DNA of 64,000 nt from Anaerolineaceae bacterium (GCA_029975475.1 JARKPB010000019.1:124001-188000); one strand, 5' to 3'; shown: positions 1 through 8,628, numbered from the stretch's first letter. Notes: generated by a model not told the origin, from the letters alone. Program-made: numbers and translations.

Positions 1-330
1 CAGCAGGCTGATCCCCGCTCCGAAGGGGATGGTCAGCAGCACGTTCTGCGCCGCCTGAATCACGCACAACCGGGTGACAAAACACCCGCCCCAGGAAAAC
101 AGGCGCAGGTTCATGCTCGGCCGGAACGGCGCCAGACTCTCCGCTTCGCCCGGCGGCGGCAGGTACAGCGGGAAGTAAACCATTCCGATCACCGCCAGCA
201 GGTACAGCCCGAACAGCCCGGCCAGCGCCAGATATCCCCAGCGCCTGCCGCGCCGCCAGAGCCAGGCTAGCCAGAGCGCCAGCGCTGCCAGTCCGGCCCA
301 CAGGGCCGCGCCTTCAAAATAGATCAGCAT
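1..330 (-). CDS. VanZ-like membrane protein, 3' end outside window
   Basis: The reading frame begins at ATG 330-328 and runs off the left edge, so only the first 110 residues are visible. They contain two strongly hydrophobic segments (roughly residues 8-25 and 34-52). Then come a Pro-rich stretch and a segment ending AAQNVLLTIPFGAGISLL. This resembles the conserved N(I/V)LLxIPxG loop of VanZ-like proteins, polytopic membrane proteins of mostly unknown function (VanZ itself gives low-level teicoplanin resistance). The start codon overlaps the prs stop by one base (TGATG), which implies translational coupling and co-transcription. The family call rests on one motif plus topology and is moderate. 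Confidence 0.6.
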   Translation of the reverse strand, partial: MLIYFEGAALWAGLAALALWLAWLWRRGRRWGYLALAGLFGLYLLAVIGMVYFPLYLPPPGEAESLAPFRPSMNLRLFSWGGCFVTRLCVIQAAQNVLLTIPFGAGISLL

Positions 331-1325
331 CAGCCGCCGGATTCCCCCAGCGTGCGGTCGCTGAAGGCGAAGTAATCTTCAATGGATTGATGGTGGTAAT
401 TGCGCAGGATCGATTCCCCGAACACCTCGGCCATGCACAGCACTTCCAGCTTGGGGTGGCTGATCGGCTGCGGCACCGTGTCGGTGGTGACCACTTTGGT
501 AACAAAGGGCAGGCTGACCAGGCGTTCAAACGCCCCGCGCACAAAGACCCCGTGGGTGCAGGCCACCCAGACTTCCTCGATTCCCTGGCGCGCCAGCACC
601 TCGGCCAGCTCCATGATTGTTCCGCCCGTGGCGATCTCGTCATCGTATACCAGCGCGCGCCGCCGCCCGCCCACCTGCCCGCCCACCAGGCCGGTGATCT
701 CCACGCGCGTATCCGAGATGCGCTCCTTGTTGCCCGCCGTGATCGGCAGCCCCAGTTCCTTGGCGAAGCGCGCCGCCGATTTCGCCCCGCCCAGGTCGGG
801 AGAAACGACAATCGTGTCGCTCAGGTCAAACTGCTTGAAATATTCCACAAAGACCGGCCGGCTGGTCAGGTGATCGGTGGGCAGGCTGAAAAAGCCGTGC
901 ACCTGCGGCGAATGCAGCACCATCGTGGTGATGTGCGTGGCGCCGGCGGTCTGCAGCAGGTCAGCCACCAGCCGCGCCGTGATTGAAATCCGCGGGGCGT
1001 CCTTTTTATCCGAGCGCGCGAAGGAGAAATACGGGATGACCGCGTGGATCTCTTTGGCGGCCGAAGCCCGCGCGATGTCCAGCATCATCAGCAGTTCCAC
1101 CAGGTGGTCGTTGACCGGCGGGCAGAGACTCTGCACGATGTACACCCGCCGCGAACGCACGGTGGCGCGCAGCTGAATGTATAAATCATCATTGCTGAAG
1201 CGCTTGATCGACGTCGGGTCAAGCGCCACACCCACATAGCGGGCGATCGCTTCCGCCAGTTTCGGGTGGGAGCTGCCGCTGAAGAAGCGCACTTCAGCCG
1301 GGTCGAGCGTACGTTGGTTGGTCAC
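330..1325 (-). CDS. prs: Ribose-phosphate pyrophosphokinase (PRPP synthetase)
   Basis: Makes 5-phosphoribosyl-1-pyrophosphate from ribose 5-phosphate and ATP for purine, pyrimidine, His, Trp and NAD synthesis; cytosolic. The 331 residues match the usual family length. Visible motifs are FSFARSDKKD near residue 105 (the ATP-site region), HSPQVHGFF near residue 140 (metal/ribose-P region) and the PRPP-binding loop VYDDEIATGGT near residue 228. FARSDKKD in place of the common YARQDRK marks a divergent subgroup. Translation starts at GTG (1325-1323) with the strong Shine-Dalgarno AGGAGG five bases upstream. A TACAAT -10-like box lies further upstream. The VanZ-like gene overlaps its stop codon by one base. 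Confidence 0.93.
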   Translation of the reverse strand: MTNQRTLDPAEVRFFSGSSHPKLAEAIARYVGVALDPTSIKRFSNDDLYIQLRATVRSRRVYIVQSLCPPVNDHLVELLMMLDIARASAAKEIHAVIPYFSFARSDKKDAPRISITARLVADLLQTAGATHITTMVLHSPQVHGFFSLPTDHLTSRPVFVEYFKQFDLSDTIVVSPDLGGAKSAARFAKELGLPITAGNKERISDTRVEITGLVGGQVGGRRRALVYDDEIATGGTIMELAEVLARQGIEEVWVACTHGVFVRGAFERLVSLPFVTKVVTTDTVPQPISHPKLEVLCMAEVFGESILRNYHHQSIEDYFAFSDRTLGESGG

Positions 1326-1489
1326 GCCTGCCTCCTGAAATTGGTCTGCACAACCCGATTGTAGCGGAAAACTGCCCGCGGGGACAGGGCAGAGGAATGA
1401 ATCATCACACTTGCTTTGGTTGCCGCGCTCTTGATCTACCGTTAAAAAAAAAACACCGCGTTTACGCTACCCTTCCCCGCTGGCCTGGC

Positions 1490-1530
1490 TATAATCATTC
1501 TAATATGCCACAATCTCATGAAAGGCGGGG
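1490..1530 (+). promoter_or_regulatory. -10 box and ribosome binding site of the aminotransferase
   Basis: TATAAT lies at 1490-1495, with no convincing -35. AAAGGCGGGG at 1521-1530 is a ribosome binding site for the ATG at 1533. This argues against the in-frame ATG at 1518, which precedes the Shine-Dalgarno. Confidence 0.55.
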
Positions 1531-1532
1531 CT

Positions 1533-2795
1533 ATGTACGAAAACGAAATCGCCCATTTATCACCGGTCTGGTCGCACCTGACCGACATCATCATTGACCG
1601 TGCCAAAGGCAGCGAACTGTTCGCCACCGGCGGCAAGCGCTACCTGGATTTCACCTGCGGCATCGGTGTGACCAACACCGGCCACTGCCACCCCAAAGTC
1701 GTCAGGGCGGTGCAGGCGCAGGCTGAAAAGGTGCTGCACGCCCAGGCAAACCTCTACTACCACCAGCCGATGCTCGAGCTGGTGCGCGAGCTGCTGCCGG
1801 TCTGCCCGCCCGGGCTGGATTCTTTCTTCTTCTCCAATTCCGGCGCCGAAGCGCTGGAAGCCGCGGTCAAGCTGGCAAAACACGCCACCGGCCGCACCAA
1901 CGTGATCGTCTTCTCCGGCTCCTTCCACGGCCGCACCCACCTGACCATGGCGATGACCACCAGCAAAACCGTCTACCGCGAGCGCTACCAGCCGCTGGTG
2001 CCCGGCGTCCTGGTCAGCCCCTACCCGTACCCCTACGCCCTGGGGATGGATGAGGCTCAGGCCAGCCGCTACTGCCTGGCAGAGTTGAAAAAGCTGCTCA
2101 AATCGCAGTCCGCGCCGTCCGAGACCGCCTGCGTCGTGATTGAACCCGTGCTGGGCGAGGGCGGTTACGTTCCCGCCCCGGCCGAGTTCCTCCGCGGGCT
2201 GCGCGCGCTGTGCGACGAGCACGGCATCCTGCTGGTGGCGGATGAAGTCCAGTCCGGCTTTGGCCGCACCGGCAGGTGGTTCGCCGTCGAGCACAGCGGC
2301 TTAATCCCGGATGTGATCACCATGGCAAAAGGCATCGCCAGCGGGCTGCCGCTTTCCGGCATTGTCACCCGCCGCGATCTGGCGGAAAAGTGGATGAAGG
2401 GCACTCACGGCGGCACCTACGGCGGCAACGCCGTTTCCTGCGCCGCGGCGGGGGCCACCGCCCGGGTGATCAAAGAAGAAGGGCTGCTGGAAAACGCCGC
2501 TGAACGCGGCCGCCAGCTCACCGCCGGCCTCAAAGCGCTCCAGGCCGAAAACTCCCTGATCGGCGAGGTGCGCGGACCGGGGCTGATGATCGGTGTGGAG
2601 TTCTCCCGCGCCGGCCAGCCCGACAGCGCGGTCACCAAGGCGGTGCAAAAAGCCTGCCTCGACCGCGGGTTGATCCTGCTCAACTGCGGCACGTTCGACA
2701 ACGTCATCCGCTGGATCCCGCCGCTGGTGGTCACCCCGGCCGAAATCGATGAAGCCCTGACGATCTTCAAAGCCGCCCTGCAAGAGGTGGAATAA
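1533..2795 (+). CDS. Class III (4-aminobutyrate-type) aminotransferase
   Basis: PLP-dependent fold-type I transaminase of the GABA/ornithine/acetylornithine group (class III), 420 residues. It shows the N-terminal YLDFTCGIGVTNTGHCHPKVV block and the NSGAEALEAAVKLA cofactor-phosphate loop. The PLP aspartate lies in LLVADEVQSGFGRTG, and the Schiff-base lysine in ITMAKGIASGLP is about residue 266. The substrate cannot be told from sequence: GABA, beta-alanine, ornithine or another omega-amine are all possible. The gene stands alone behind its own -10 box and is not in an arginine or GABA operon. An upstream in-frame ATG at 1518 is less likely because the ribosome binding site lies between the two. 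Confidence 0.88.
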   Translation: MYENEIAHLSPVWSHLTDIIIDRAKGSELFATGGKRYLDFTCGIGVTNTGHCHPKVVRAVQAQAEKVLHAQANLYYHQPMLELVRELLPVCPPGLDSFFFSNSGAEALEAAVKLAKHATGRTNVIVFSGSFHGRTHLTMAMTTSKTVYRERYQPLVPGVLVSPYPYPYALGMDEAQASRYCLAELKKLLKSQSAPSETACVVIEPVLGEGGYVPAPAEFLRGLRALCDEHGILLVADEVQSGFGRTGRWFAVEHSGLIPDVITMAKGIASGLPLSGIVTRRDLAEKWMKGTHGGTYGGNAVSCAAAGATARVIKEEGLLENAAERGRQLTAGLKALQAENSLIGEVRGPGLMIGVEFSRAGQPDSAVTKAVQKACLDRGLILLNCGTFDNVIRWIPPLVVTPAEIDEALTIFKAALQEVE

Positions 2796-2901
2796 GCCGC
2801 TTTTTTGATGCTTGCCGGCCGTGCGCTGATTTTGTAAAATGGGTTAACCCCCGCCTCCCACCGGGTCGCAGCCGCCGGGTACAGCCGAACTGGAGGAAAC
2901 G

Positions 2902-3801
2902 ATGACCGTAAGAGTCCTGATCTTTAGCCTGTTCACCACCTTCCTGCTCTCTGCCTGCGGCAGCGCGCCTCAGACCCCGCCCGCGCCGCCAGATACCCCC
3001 GTCCCGCCCGCCGCCGAGACCGCTGCCCCGACCGCCCAACCGACACAGCCGCCCGCGGAAGCGCTGCCGCCCGAACCGCAGGACCTGACGTTCCAGGCCG
3101 CGGACGGCCAGCAGCTCACCGGCCGCTACTGGCCCGGGGCGGTCAACCCTTCCCCGCTGATTATCCTGATGCACTGGGCCCCCGGCGATCAGAACGACTA
3201 TTCCCACCTGGCCCCCTGGCTGCAAAACCGCGGGATGATCCCGCCGCAGCCGGGCAGCCAGCCCTTCCAGCAGCCGGCCTGGTTCCCCAGACTGGCTGAC
3301 GGTCAGTCTTACGCCGTCTTCACCTTCACCTTCCGCTTCTGCGAGGGCGGCTGTTCCCGCTTTTCCCGCGACCAGTGGCTGCTGGATGCCCAGGCCGCCG
3401 CGGAATTCGCAGCCAGCCTGCCGGGGGTTGACCCGCAGCGCGTCCTCATGGCCGGCGCCAGCATTGGCGCGGACGGCGCCGCGGATGCCTGCCTGTACCT
3501 CAACCAGAAAAATCCCGGCGCGTGCAGGGGCGCGTTCTCCCTCTCGCCCGGAAATTACCTGACCCTCGACTACGCCGCGGTGGTCAAAGACCTCAGCGCG
3601 CTGCAGCCGCCAGTGCCCGCCTGGTGCCTGTACAGCGCTCAGGACGCCGAGTCCGCCCGCGTCTGTCAGCCCGCTTCCGGCGCGGCTTACCGCGGGCAGG
3701 AATACGCCGGCAGCGCTCACGGGATGATGCTGATCACGCCCGAGACCGACCCCTCCGCGCTGCAGCTGCTGCTCGATCTGCTGGCTCAGGCGCTGCCCTG
3801 A
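2902..3801 (+). CDS. Lipoprotein alpha/beta hydrolase (dienelactone-hydrolase-like)
   Basis: 299 residues. A signal peptide ends in the lipobox LLSAC (Cys19), followed by a Pro/Thr/Ala linker to about residue 65, so the protein should be lipid-anchored outside the membrane. The globular part has the esterase features LIILMHWAPGD and a nucleophile elbow GASIGA with Ser at about 187. A histidine in SAHGMML at about 273 is the likely catalytic His. Many Cys pairs (CEGGC, DAC, CRG, WCLY, RVC) suggest disulfides, fitting an exported protein. Substrate unknown. A good Shine-Dalgarno (TGGAGGAAACG) precedes ATG, and the gene ends at a bidirectional terminator shared with the convergent AOR gene. Confidence 0.75.
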   Translation: MTVRVLIFSLFTTFLLSACGSAPQTPPAPPDTPVPPAAETAAPTAQPTQPPAEALPPEPQDLTFQAADGQQLTGRYWPGAVNPSPLIILMHWAPGDQNDYSHLAPWLQNRGMIPPQPGSQPFQQPAWFPRLADGQSYAVFTFTFRFCEGGCSRFSRDQWLLDAQAAAEFAASLPGVDPQRVLMAGASIGADGAADACLYLNQKNPGACRGAFSLSPGNYLTLDYAAVVKDLSALQPPVPAWCLYSAQDAESARVCQPASGAAYRGQEYAGSAHGMMLITPETDPSALQLLLDLLAQALP

Positions 3802-3825
3802 AGCGTTCGCTGTGAAGAAAATCCT

Positions 3826-3858
3826 CTGCGCCGCCCAACCGGGCGGCGCAGTTTTTTT
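3826..3858. terminator. Bidirectional rho-independent terminator
   Basis: The hairpin CTGCGCCGCCC / GGGCGGCGCAG with an AACC loop is followed by seven T on the plus strand. It lies between the convergent lipoprotein hydrolase and AOR genes. The AOR stop codon sits inside the T-run. Confidence 0.85.
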
Positions 3859-5680
3859 ACAGCGTGAATTCCAGGCCCAGCGCGCGGCGCTTCTCCGCGG
3901 TCGGCATCCCGCTGACCGGGTCCCAGCCGCTGGCGGCGTAATACTCGCTCATCAAGGTGTTCATATCCGGCACATGCCCCATCTGCCCGCCTTCTTCCAG
4001 CGGCTCCAGCAGCAGTTTGGGCAGCTTGTCGTTGGCGGCGCTCAGCCCCAGCCGGCCGTTGTACAGCCGCTTGAGGTTCCAGGCGCGCTCTCCGGCGAGC
4101 AGCATCTCCTCCACGCTGATCTCGCGCTGGCTCACCGCCGAGAGCAGCCGGGCCACCTCCGCCGCGCTCACCGAAGCGAAAAAGCACATCGTCAGGCTGT
4201 TCTGCGCGGTGCGGAAATGCTGGTGGCGCGCCACCGCCCCGGCTTTGCCGCTGTCCACCAGCCGCTCGGTCATCGGCACGCCGATCTCGTCCATCGAGTT
4301 GCCCATCTCGACCATGAAGAAATCCGACTGGTTGTGGCAGGCCCCGCGCGGGCTGACCGCGTAAGAAATCGCCTGACCGGTGTGGGCGCGCGGATCGTGC
4401 ATCGGCACTTCCAGCCGGTTGACCGTCACTGCCAGCTCCGGCGCGCCGAAATGCTCGGCCAGCGCCTGCGCGCCTTCGGCCAGCAGCGCCCCGAAGCCCT
4501 CGCGCCGCGCGGTCTGCTCCAGCAGCGTGAAGCACGGGCTGGCGTCCCCCCAGGCGAGGCGCAGGCCCCCGGTGTCCGCCGCGCTGATGATGCCGCGGTC
4601 AAACAGCAGATACGCCAGGGCGATGGTGTTGCCCGCCGAGATGGTGTCCATCCCCAGGCGGTCGCACTTGTCGCCCAGCGCGGTGATCTGCGCCATGTCG
4701 TCCACCAGCAGCTGAGAACCAAAGGAACACAGCGTCTCGTACTCCGGCCCCTTGGCTTCCCCGCTCGTGGCATACGGCCCTTCTTTGATGTTGACCACCC
4801 GCCCGCAGGAGATCACGCAGCCCTGGCAGGCGGCTGTGCCCACCAGAATCGTCTCGGCCATGGCCGCCCCGCCGATATTGCCGGCGTTCTCAAAGGTGGC
4901 CGCCGTCCAGTACTTTTGCGGCATATCTCCCAGAATCTGAAGATAATCCGCCGCTCCGGCTGTGCCGGTGGCTTTCATCACCGCGGTCAGGTTGGCTTCC
5001 AGCAGGGCTTTGTTGGATTCGACGCGCAGTTTCTTGTAAACCGCCTCGTCGCCCAGCGGAATTTTGCCCGTCCCGCGCACCGCTACCGCCTTGAGGTTCT
5101 TGCTGCCCATCAGCGCCCCCATCCCCGCCCGCCCGGCCGCCCGGCCGTGATCCGAGAGGATCGCCGCGTAAGGCACGCCGTTCTCGCCCGCCAGCCCGAT
5201 GCAGGCCACTTTTGCCTGCGCCTCGCCGGTCTGCTCGCGGATGGCGCTCTGCGTCTGGTAAATATCCGTCTGCCCCCACAGCCCGGCCGCGCTGCGAATC
5301 TCCACCTGCTCGTTGTGAATCCAGATATAGACCGGTTCTGCCGCCCGTCCGCTGATCCACAGGATGTCCACCCCCGCCAGGCGCAGTTCCGGGCCGACAA
5401 AGCCGCCGATGTTGGCTTCGCCCCACAGCCCGGTGTAAGGCGAGCGCCCGCAGATGGTGAAGCGCCCGGTGGTCGGGCCGCCCGTGCCGGTCAACGGACC
5501 GGTGGCGAAGAGCAGCGGCGCGGAAGGGTCGCGCGGGTCGCCGGCCGGGTCCAGCACCTCCCACAGCAGGCGCGCCGCCAGACCGCTGCCGCCGATGAAA
5601 TCGCGCGTCCATTGCTCCGGCGCCTGTTCGCGGGTGATGCTTCCGCTGGTCAGATCAATTTTTAAGATGCGTCCAAACAT
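3857..5680 (-). CDS. Aldehyde:ferredoxin oxidoreductase family (tungsten/molybdenum)
   Basis: 607 residues, full length for the AOR family. It starts with the typical MFGRILKIDLTSG strand. GPLTGTGGPTTGRF and WGEANIGGFVGPELR are tungstopterin-domain motifs. DHGRAAGRAGMGALMGSKNLKAV is the classic pterin-binding signature. The [4Fe-4S] ligands are CQGCVISC (Cys285, 288, 292) and Cys499 in SLTMCFFAS, matching the CxxCxxxC...C spacing of Pyrococcus AOR. The enzyme oxidises aldehydes to acids with ferredoxin reduction, or the reverse. It is last in an operon with an iron alcohol dehydrogenase (13-nt gap) and an SCP2-domain protein, so an alcohol-aldehyde-acid interconversion is likely. AGAGAGG precedes ATG. 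Substrate range not predictable. Confidence 0.93.
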   Translation of the reverse strand: MFGRILKIDLTSGSITREQAPEQWTRDFIGGSGLAARLLWEVLDPAGDPRDPSAPLLFATGPLTGTGGPTTGRFTICGRSPYTGLWGEANIGGFVGPELRLAGVDILWISGRAAEPVYIWIHNEQVEIRSAAGLWGQTDIYQTQSAIREQTGEAQAKVACIGLAGENGVPYAAILSDHGRAAGRAGMGALMGSKNLKAVAVRGTGKIPLGDEAVYKKLRVESNKALLEANLTAVMKATGTAGAADYLQILGDMPQKYWTAATFENAGNIGGAAMAETILVGTAACQGCVISCGRVVNIKEGPYATSGEAKGPEYETLCSFGSQLLVDDMAQITALGDKCDRLGMDTISAGNTIALAYLLFDRGIISAADTGGLRLAWGDASPCFTLLEQTARREGFGALLAEGAQALAEHFGAPELAVTVNRLEVPMHDPRAHTGQAISYAVSPRGACHNQSDFFMVEMGNSMDEIGVPMTERLVDSGKAGAVARHQHFRTAQNSLTMCFFASVSAAEVARLLSAVSQREISVEEMLLAGERAWNLKRLYNGRLGLSAANDKLPKLLLEPLEEGGQMGHVPDMNTLMSEYYAASGWDPVSGMPTAEKRRALGLEFTL

Positions 5681-5693
5681 AACCTCTCTCCGC

Positions 5694-6863
5694 TTAGAAA
5701 TCCACCAGCCTGCCTTCGTAGCAGATGGTGAACAGGCGTTTCAGCTCGTCAAACTCGGGCACGCGCGTGCTCATGATTGTCTGGGTGTCGTTGAGCGCGT
5801 TGGCCGCCAGCAAATCCAGCTCGCGCTCAAAATCCTCGCGGCTGATGCCGCAGGCGGCGATGGTCTGCGGCTGGTCGAGTTGCGCCTCCAGGTCGCGAAT
5901 GGCGTTGACCAGGTGGCTGGCCGCGTCGCGCTCCCCGCCGGCGTGCAGCCCCAGGAATTTCGCCAGCTCCACGTAGCGGGTGCTGCCTTCCTCGCCGCGC
6001 ACGCAGTACTCGATCGTGTACGGCAGAAAGAGCGCCACCGCCCGCCCGTGCGGCACGTGGAAGACCCCGCCCAGGGCGTGGCCCATCCCGTGCGCCAGCG
6101 CCGCCATCGAGTTGCCAAAGCCCAACCCGGCGATGGTGGCCGCGTTGTGCAGGTGCGTGCGCGCCTCGATGTTCGTCCCGTCCGCGTAGGCTTCGGGCAG
6201 CCAGCGAAAGACCAGTTTTGCCGCGTTCAGACACAGCCCGTCGCTGAAGTCGTTGTGGAAAGTGCTGGTGAAGCCCTCGACCGCGTGGGTCAGCGCGTCC
6301 AGCCCGGTATCGGCCGTCTGGCGCGGCGGCAGCCCCAGCACCATCTCCGGGTCCAGGATCGCCACGCCCGGCAGGGCTTCGCGGCTGCCCAGGCCCAGTT
6401 TGCGTTTCTCGGCCGCGTTGGTCAGCACAATCGCGTAGGTCGCCTCGGACCCGGTCCCGCTGGTGGTCGGCACCGCCGCGAAGCGCGCCTTGGCTCCCAG
6501 CCCGAGCGTCTCGATCGGGTTAATCGCTTCCGGGTCCATCTCCGGCCGTTCATACAGAATCCAGATCGCCTTGGCCGCGTCAATCACCGAACCGCCGCCC
6601 ACCGCGATCAACCAGTCCGGCTGCAGCGCCAGCATCGCCTGGGCGCCTTCTTTGACCGCTTCGAGGGTCGGGTCGGGTTCAACCCGGTCGTAGATCTCCA
6701 CCTGCATCCCGGTCGGCGCCAGCGCCGCCGCGACTTTCGCCGCCAGCCCGGCTTTCACCAGGTTGGCATCGGTGATGATGCAGGCTTTGCGTCCGCTCAG
6801 CGATTCCAGGTGGCTGAGCGCCTGTTCGCCGTAAACAATCGTGGGGCTGGAAAAAATCCACAT
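5694..6863 (-). CDS. Iron-containing alcohol dehydrogenase
   Basis: 389 residues, group III (iron-type) NAD(P)-dependent alcohol dehydrogenase. The nucleotide-binding motif is IAVGGGSVIDAAK, followed by the AVPTTSGTGSEAT signature. Metal ligands are an Asp and His in DTGLDALTHAVEGF and two His in LAHGMGHALGGVFHVPHGRA. The family reduces aldehydes or ketones, or oxidises alcohols, in the cytosol. It sits between the SCP2 gene (28-nt gap) and AOR, with a perfect Shine-Dalgarno AAGGAGG six bases before ATG. The pairing suggests that aldehydes made here are passed to or from AOR. The real substrate is unknown. Confidence 0.93.
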   Translation of the reverse strand: MWIFSSPTIVYGEQALSHLESLSGRKACIITDANLVKAGLAAKVAAALAPTGMQVEIYDRVEPDPTLEAVKEGAQAMLALQPDWLIAVGGGSVIDAAKAIWILYERPEMDPEAINPIETLGLGAKARFAAVPTTSGTGSEATYAIVLTNAAEKRKLGLGSREALPGVAILDPEMVLGLPPRQTADTGLDALTHAVEGFTSTFHNDFSDGLCLNAAKLVFRWLPEAYADGTNIEARTHLHNAATIAGLGFGNSMAALAHGMGHALGGVFHVPHGRAVALFLPYTIEYCVRGEEGSTRYVELAKFLGLHAGGERDAASHLVNAIRDLEAQLDQPQTIAACGISREDFERELDLLAANALNDTQTIMSTRVPEFDELKRLFTICYEGRLVDF

Positions 6864-6891
6864 CGTGCGCCTCCTTGAAAGGGTGGGGGCT

Positions 6892-7293
6892 TCAGGCCGG
6901 GAATTCGGTCGGGATGCGCGTGCAGGATTCGACCAGTTCTTTGGCCGCGCGCACGTTCTTCATCACCATGGCCATGTTGCCGGTCAGCTTGAGCTGCCCG
7001 GTCATCATCGCCTGCATCGGGTCGAGCTTCTTGGTCATCACCTTCTGCCACACGGCCACCGGCCCGGAAAGGCGGAAATCCGCCTTGTGCTCGGCGCCCT
7101 CCGGCACCTCGTAAGCCTCGCGGCACTTGCCGTGCCACAGGTCCATGTACAGGGTGGTGGTCTTCCCGCCCACCTGAATGATGAAATCGAAAGAGCCCTC
7201 CCAGTTGGCTGCCGCGGCCAGGTAAGCCTCGCTCGCGTTCAGGTCGGCCATCATGGCTTTGATCCAGGCATCGCTCGGAAACGGAATGGTCAT
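6892..7293 (-). CDS. SCP2 sterol-binding-fold domain protein
   Basis: 133 residues matching the small SCP2-type fold, which binds acyl chains or other hydrophobic ligands. Supporting segments are GSFDFIIQVGGKTTTLYMDLWHGKC, ADFRLSGPVAVWQKVM and the C-terminal MTGQLKLTGNMAMVMK. I place the start at ATG 7293 because GGAGG lies five bases upstream; the longer frame would begin at GTG inside the ribosome binding site. First gene of the SCP2-ADH-AOR operon, so a carrier for hydrophobic aldehydes or alcohols is an attractive but untested role. Its first ~30 codons and upstream DNA are duplicated at 15184-15548 as a decayed copy. Confidence 0.8.
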   Translation of the reverse strand: MTIPFPSDAWIKAMMADLNASEAYLAAAANWEGSFDFIIQVGGKTTTLYMDLWHGKCREAYEVPEGAEHKADFRLSGPVAVWQKVMTKKLDPMQAMMTGQLKLTGNMAMVMKNVRAAKELVESCTRIPTEFPA

Positions 7294-7571
7294 CTTGTCC
7301 TCCACTGGCAGTGATATGCCCCGGCTGCGCGCCGGGTCTTATCCTAATTAAACAACCAATTGGCGGAATAGAGGCGCAAATTGAGGGGTGAATTTTGGTT
7401 GCGGCGGGCGGGAGGGGAGGGTAGAATGATCCCGTCCTCCTTTCCCCCGCTACCGCAGCCTGGCCGCCAGCATTACCTGGATTAAGCCCGCGGCGAATTT
7501 TTCCTATATCTGGGTAAAGGAGCAGGGCGAAGTGGCTGTGGAGTAATTCGTTCCGCCCCAAATCGCCCTGC
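7208..7571. repeat. Left copy of a ~364-bp diverged direct repeat
   Basis: This stretch covers the first ~29 codons of the SCP2 gene and its whole upstream region. It aligns base by base, in the same orientation, with 15184-15548. Long identical blocks include the one around AAATTGAGGGGTGAATTTTG and the last ~30 bases ending TCGCCCTGCC. By eye the right-hand 215 bp agree at about nine positions in ten, while the SCP2-proximal part is more diverged. The two copies bracket the amino-sugar island. From 7572 to the permease stop at 7780 I see only a short GC hairpin (CCGCCTTTCGGCGG) and no gene. Confidence 0.9.
7451..7546 (+). pseudogene. Possible 3' remnant of an unidentified gene (left copy)
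   Basis: An open frame of 31 codons plus TAA encodes a peptide ending NFSYIWVKEQGEVAVE. It has no start codon and a stop codon (TGA) just upstream, so it is at most the tail of a gene. The counterpart at 15427-15522 differs at six bases, four of them silent third positions and one a conservative Ile/Leu change. That suggests a once-selected coding sequence. I do not recognise the family. Confidence 0.35.
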
Positions 7572-7779
7572 CCGTCACCCCGCCGCCTTTCGGCGGTTCC
7601 CCGCGATAGCCAGTGATCATTCACCATTTGCGGGTGAATCATCAAAACCAGATCGCTTTGTCAGCGCATCTACCCGGTGTTTTTCTCCTCACTGTTCGAG
7701 CGAAGTCAATTTTCATCCCATACAGCTTTGCCTCGGCTTTTTGGCAGTCTCCGGCGGCCGTGCGTCCGCGTTGACTGGT

Positions 7780-8625
7780 TTACTTCACTGCGCCGGTGGT
7801 CAAACCCCGGACAAAATACCGCTGCCCGATTAAATAAATGATCAGCGTGGGGATAATCGCCACAGCCACCCCGGACATGGTCAGGGGAATATCTGTGGTG
7901 TATTTCCCTTTGAATAATGCCAAACCGGACATCAATGTCCGCAGGCTGTCATTTTGCAGAAACACCAGACTGATCAGGATCTCATTCCAGATATAGAGCC
8001 AGTTCGTCAAGATCGTGGTGATCACGGCAGGCATAGAAAGCGGCATCATAATGTTTTTATAAATCTGAAATTCGGTGCATCCATCAACGATGGAAGCGTC
8101 AATAATCGCCTGAGGGATCGACCGAAAAAAGCTGGTGAGTAAATAGGTGCTGATCGGGATCATCACCCCGACATACACAATAATGACAGACAGGTAGGTG
8201 TTGTGCAGATTGATCGCCACCATCGTCCTGAATAACGGGATCACCAGGACAACCGGCGATAACACCAGTAATGATGTGATCAGGGTGAATAAGAATGATT
8301 TGCCCGGAAAAGTGTAGCGGGTAAAGGCGTATGCCATGAAACTTGAAATCATCACGCACAGAATGACAGAACTGACGCTGATTAAGGTACTGTTCAGCAG
8401 CCACCGGAAGATTTTCTCCCCCTCCAGCAAGGTCAGGAAGTTTTGCAAGGTCGGCAGGGCTGGCAGCCCCCATTTGTTAAAGACGTACTCGGTTTTTTCT
8501 TTCAATGCCGTGACGATAATAAAATAAACCGGAAGGAGTGAAGTCAATACCATCAATAGCATGATCCCCTGTTTGAATACGCCAAAAACAACACCTTTCG
8601 ACTGATCAATCAATTTTCTGGACAT
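7780..8625 (-). CDS. Carbohydrate ABC transporter permease (MalG type)
   Basis: 281 residues with six predicted membrane helices. The EAA loop IDASIVDGCTEFQIYKNIMM contacts the ATPase. The ending VRGLTTGAVK is typical of the MalG/LacG-type family (CUT1). Together with the MalF-type permease three bases upstream and the binding protein it forms the membrane part of a sugar importer. No ATP-binding subunit is encoded nearby, as is common for CUT1 systems that share an MsmK-like ATPase made elsewhere. The base composition is visibly AT-richer than flanking genes, supporting acquisition of the island by transfer. Confidence 0.92.
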   Translation of the reverse strand: MSRKLIDQSKGVVFGVFKQGIMLLMVLTSLLPVYFIIVTALKEKTEYVFNKWGLPALPTLQNFLTLLEGEKIFRWLLNSTLISVSSVILCVMISSFMAYAFTRYTFPGKSFLFTLITSLLVLSPVVLVIPLFRTMVAINLHNTYLSVIIVYVGVMIPISTYLLTSFFRSIPQAIIDASIVDGCTEFQIYKNIMMPLSMPAVITTILTNWLYIWNEILISLVFLQNDSLRTLMSGLALFKGKYTTDIPLTMSGVAVAIIPTLIIYLIGQRYFVRGLTTGAVK

Positions 8626-8628
8626 AAT

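Noticed and set aside
1444-1453. Run of ten A after GTT near 1444
   Set aside because: Considered as a terminator T-run for prs on the other strand, but it lies upstream of prs and no hairpin precedes it.
3812-5665. 617-codon plus-strand frame opposite the AOR gene
   Set aside because: It mirrors a clear full-length AOR on the other strand, is rich in Arg/His/Gln/Pro as expected of antisense GC-rich frames, and shows no motif.
5454-6878. 474-codon plus-strand frame opposite the alcohol dehydrogenase
   Set aside because: Antisense shadow crossing two genes; no recognisable feature.
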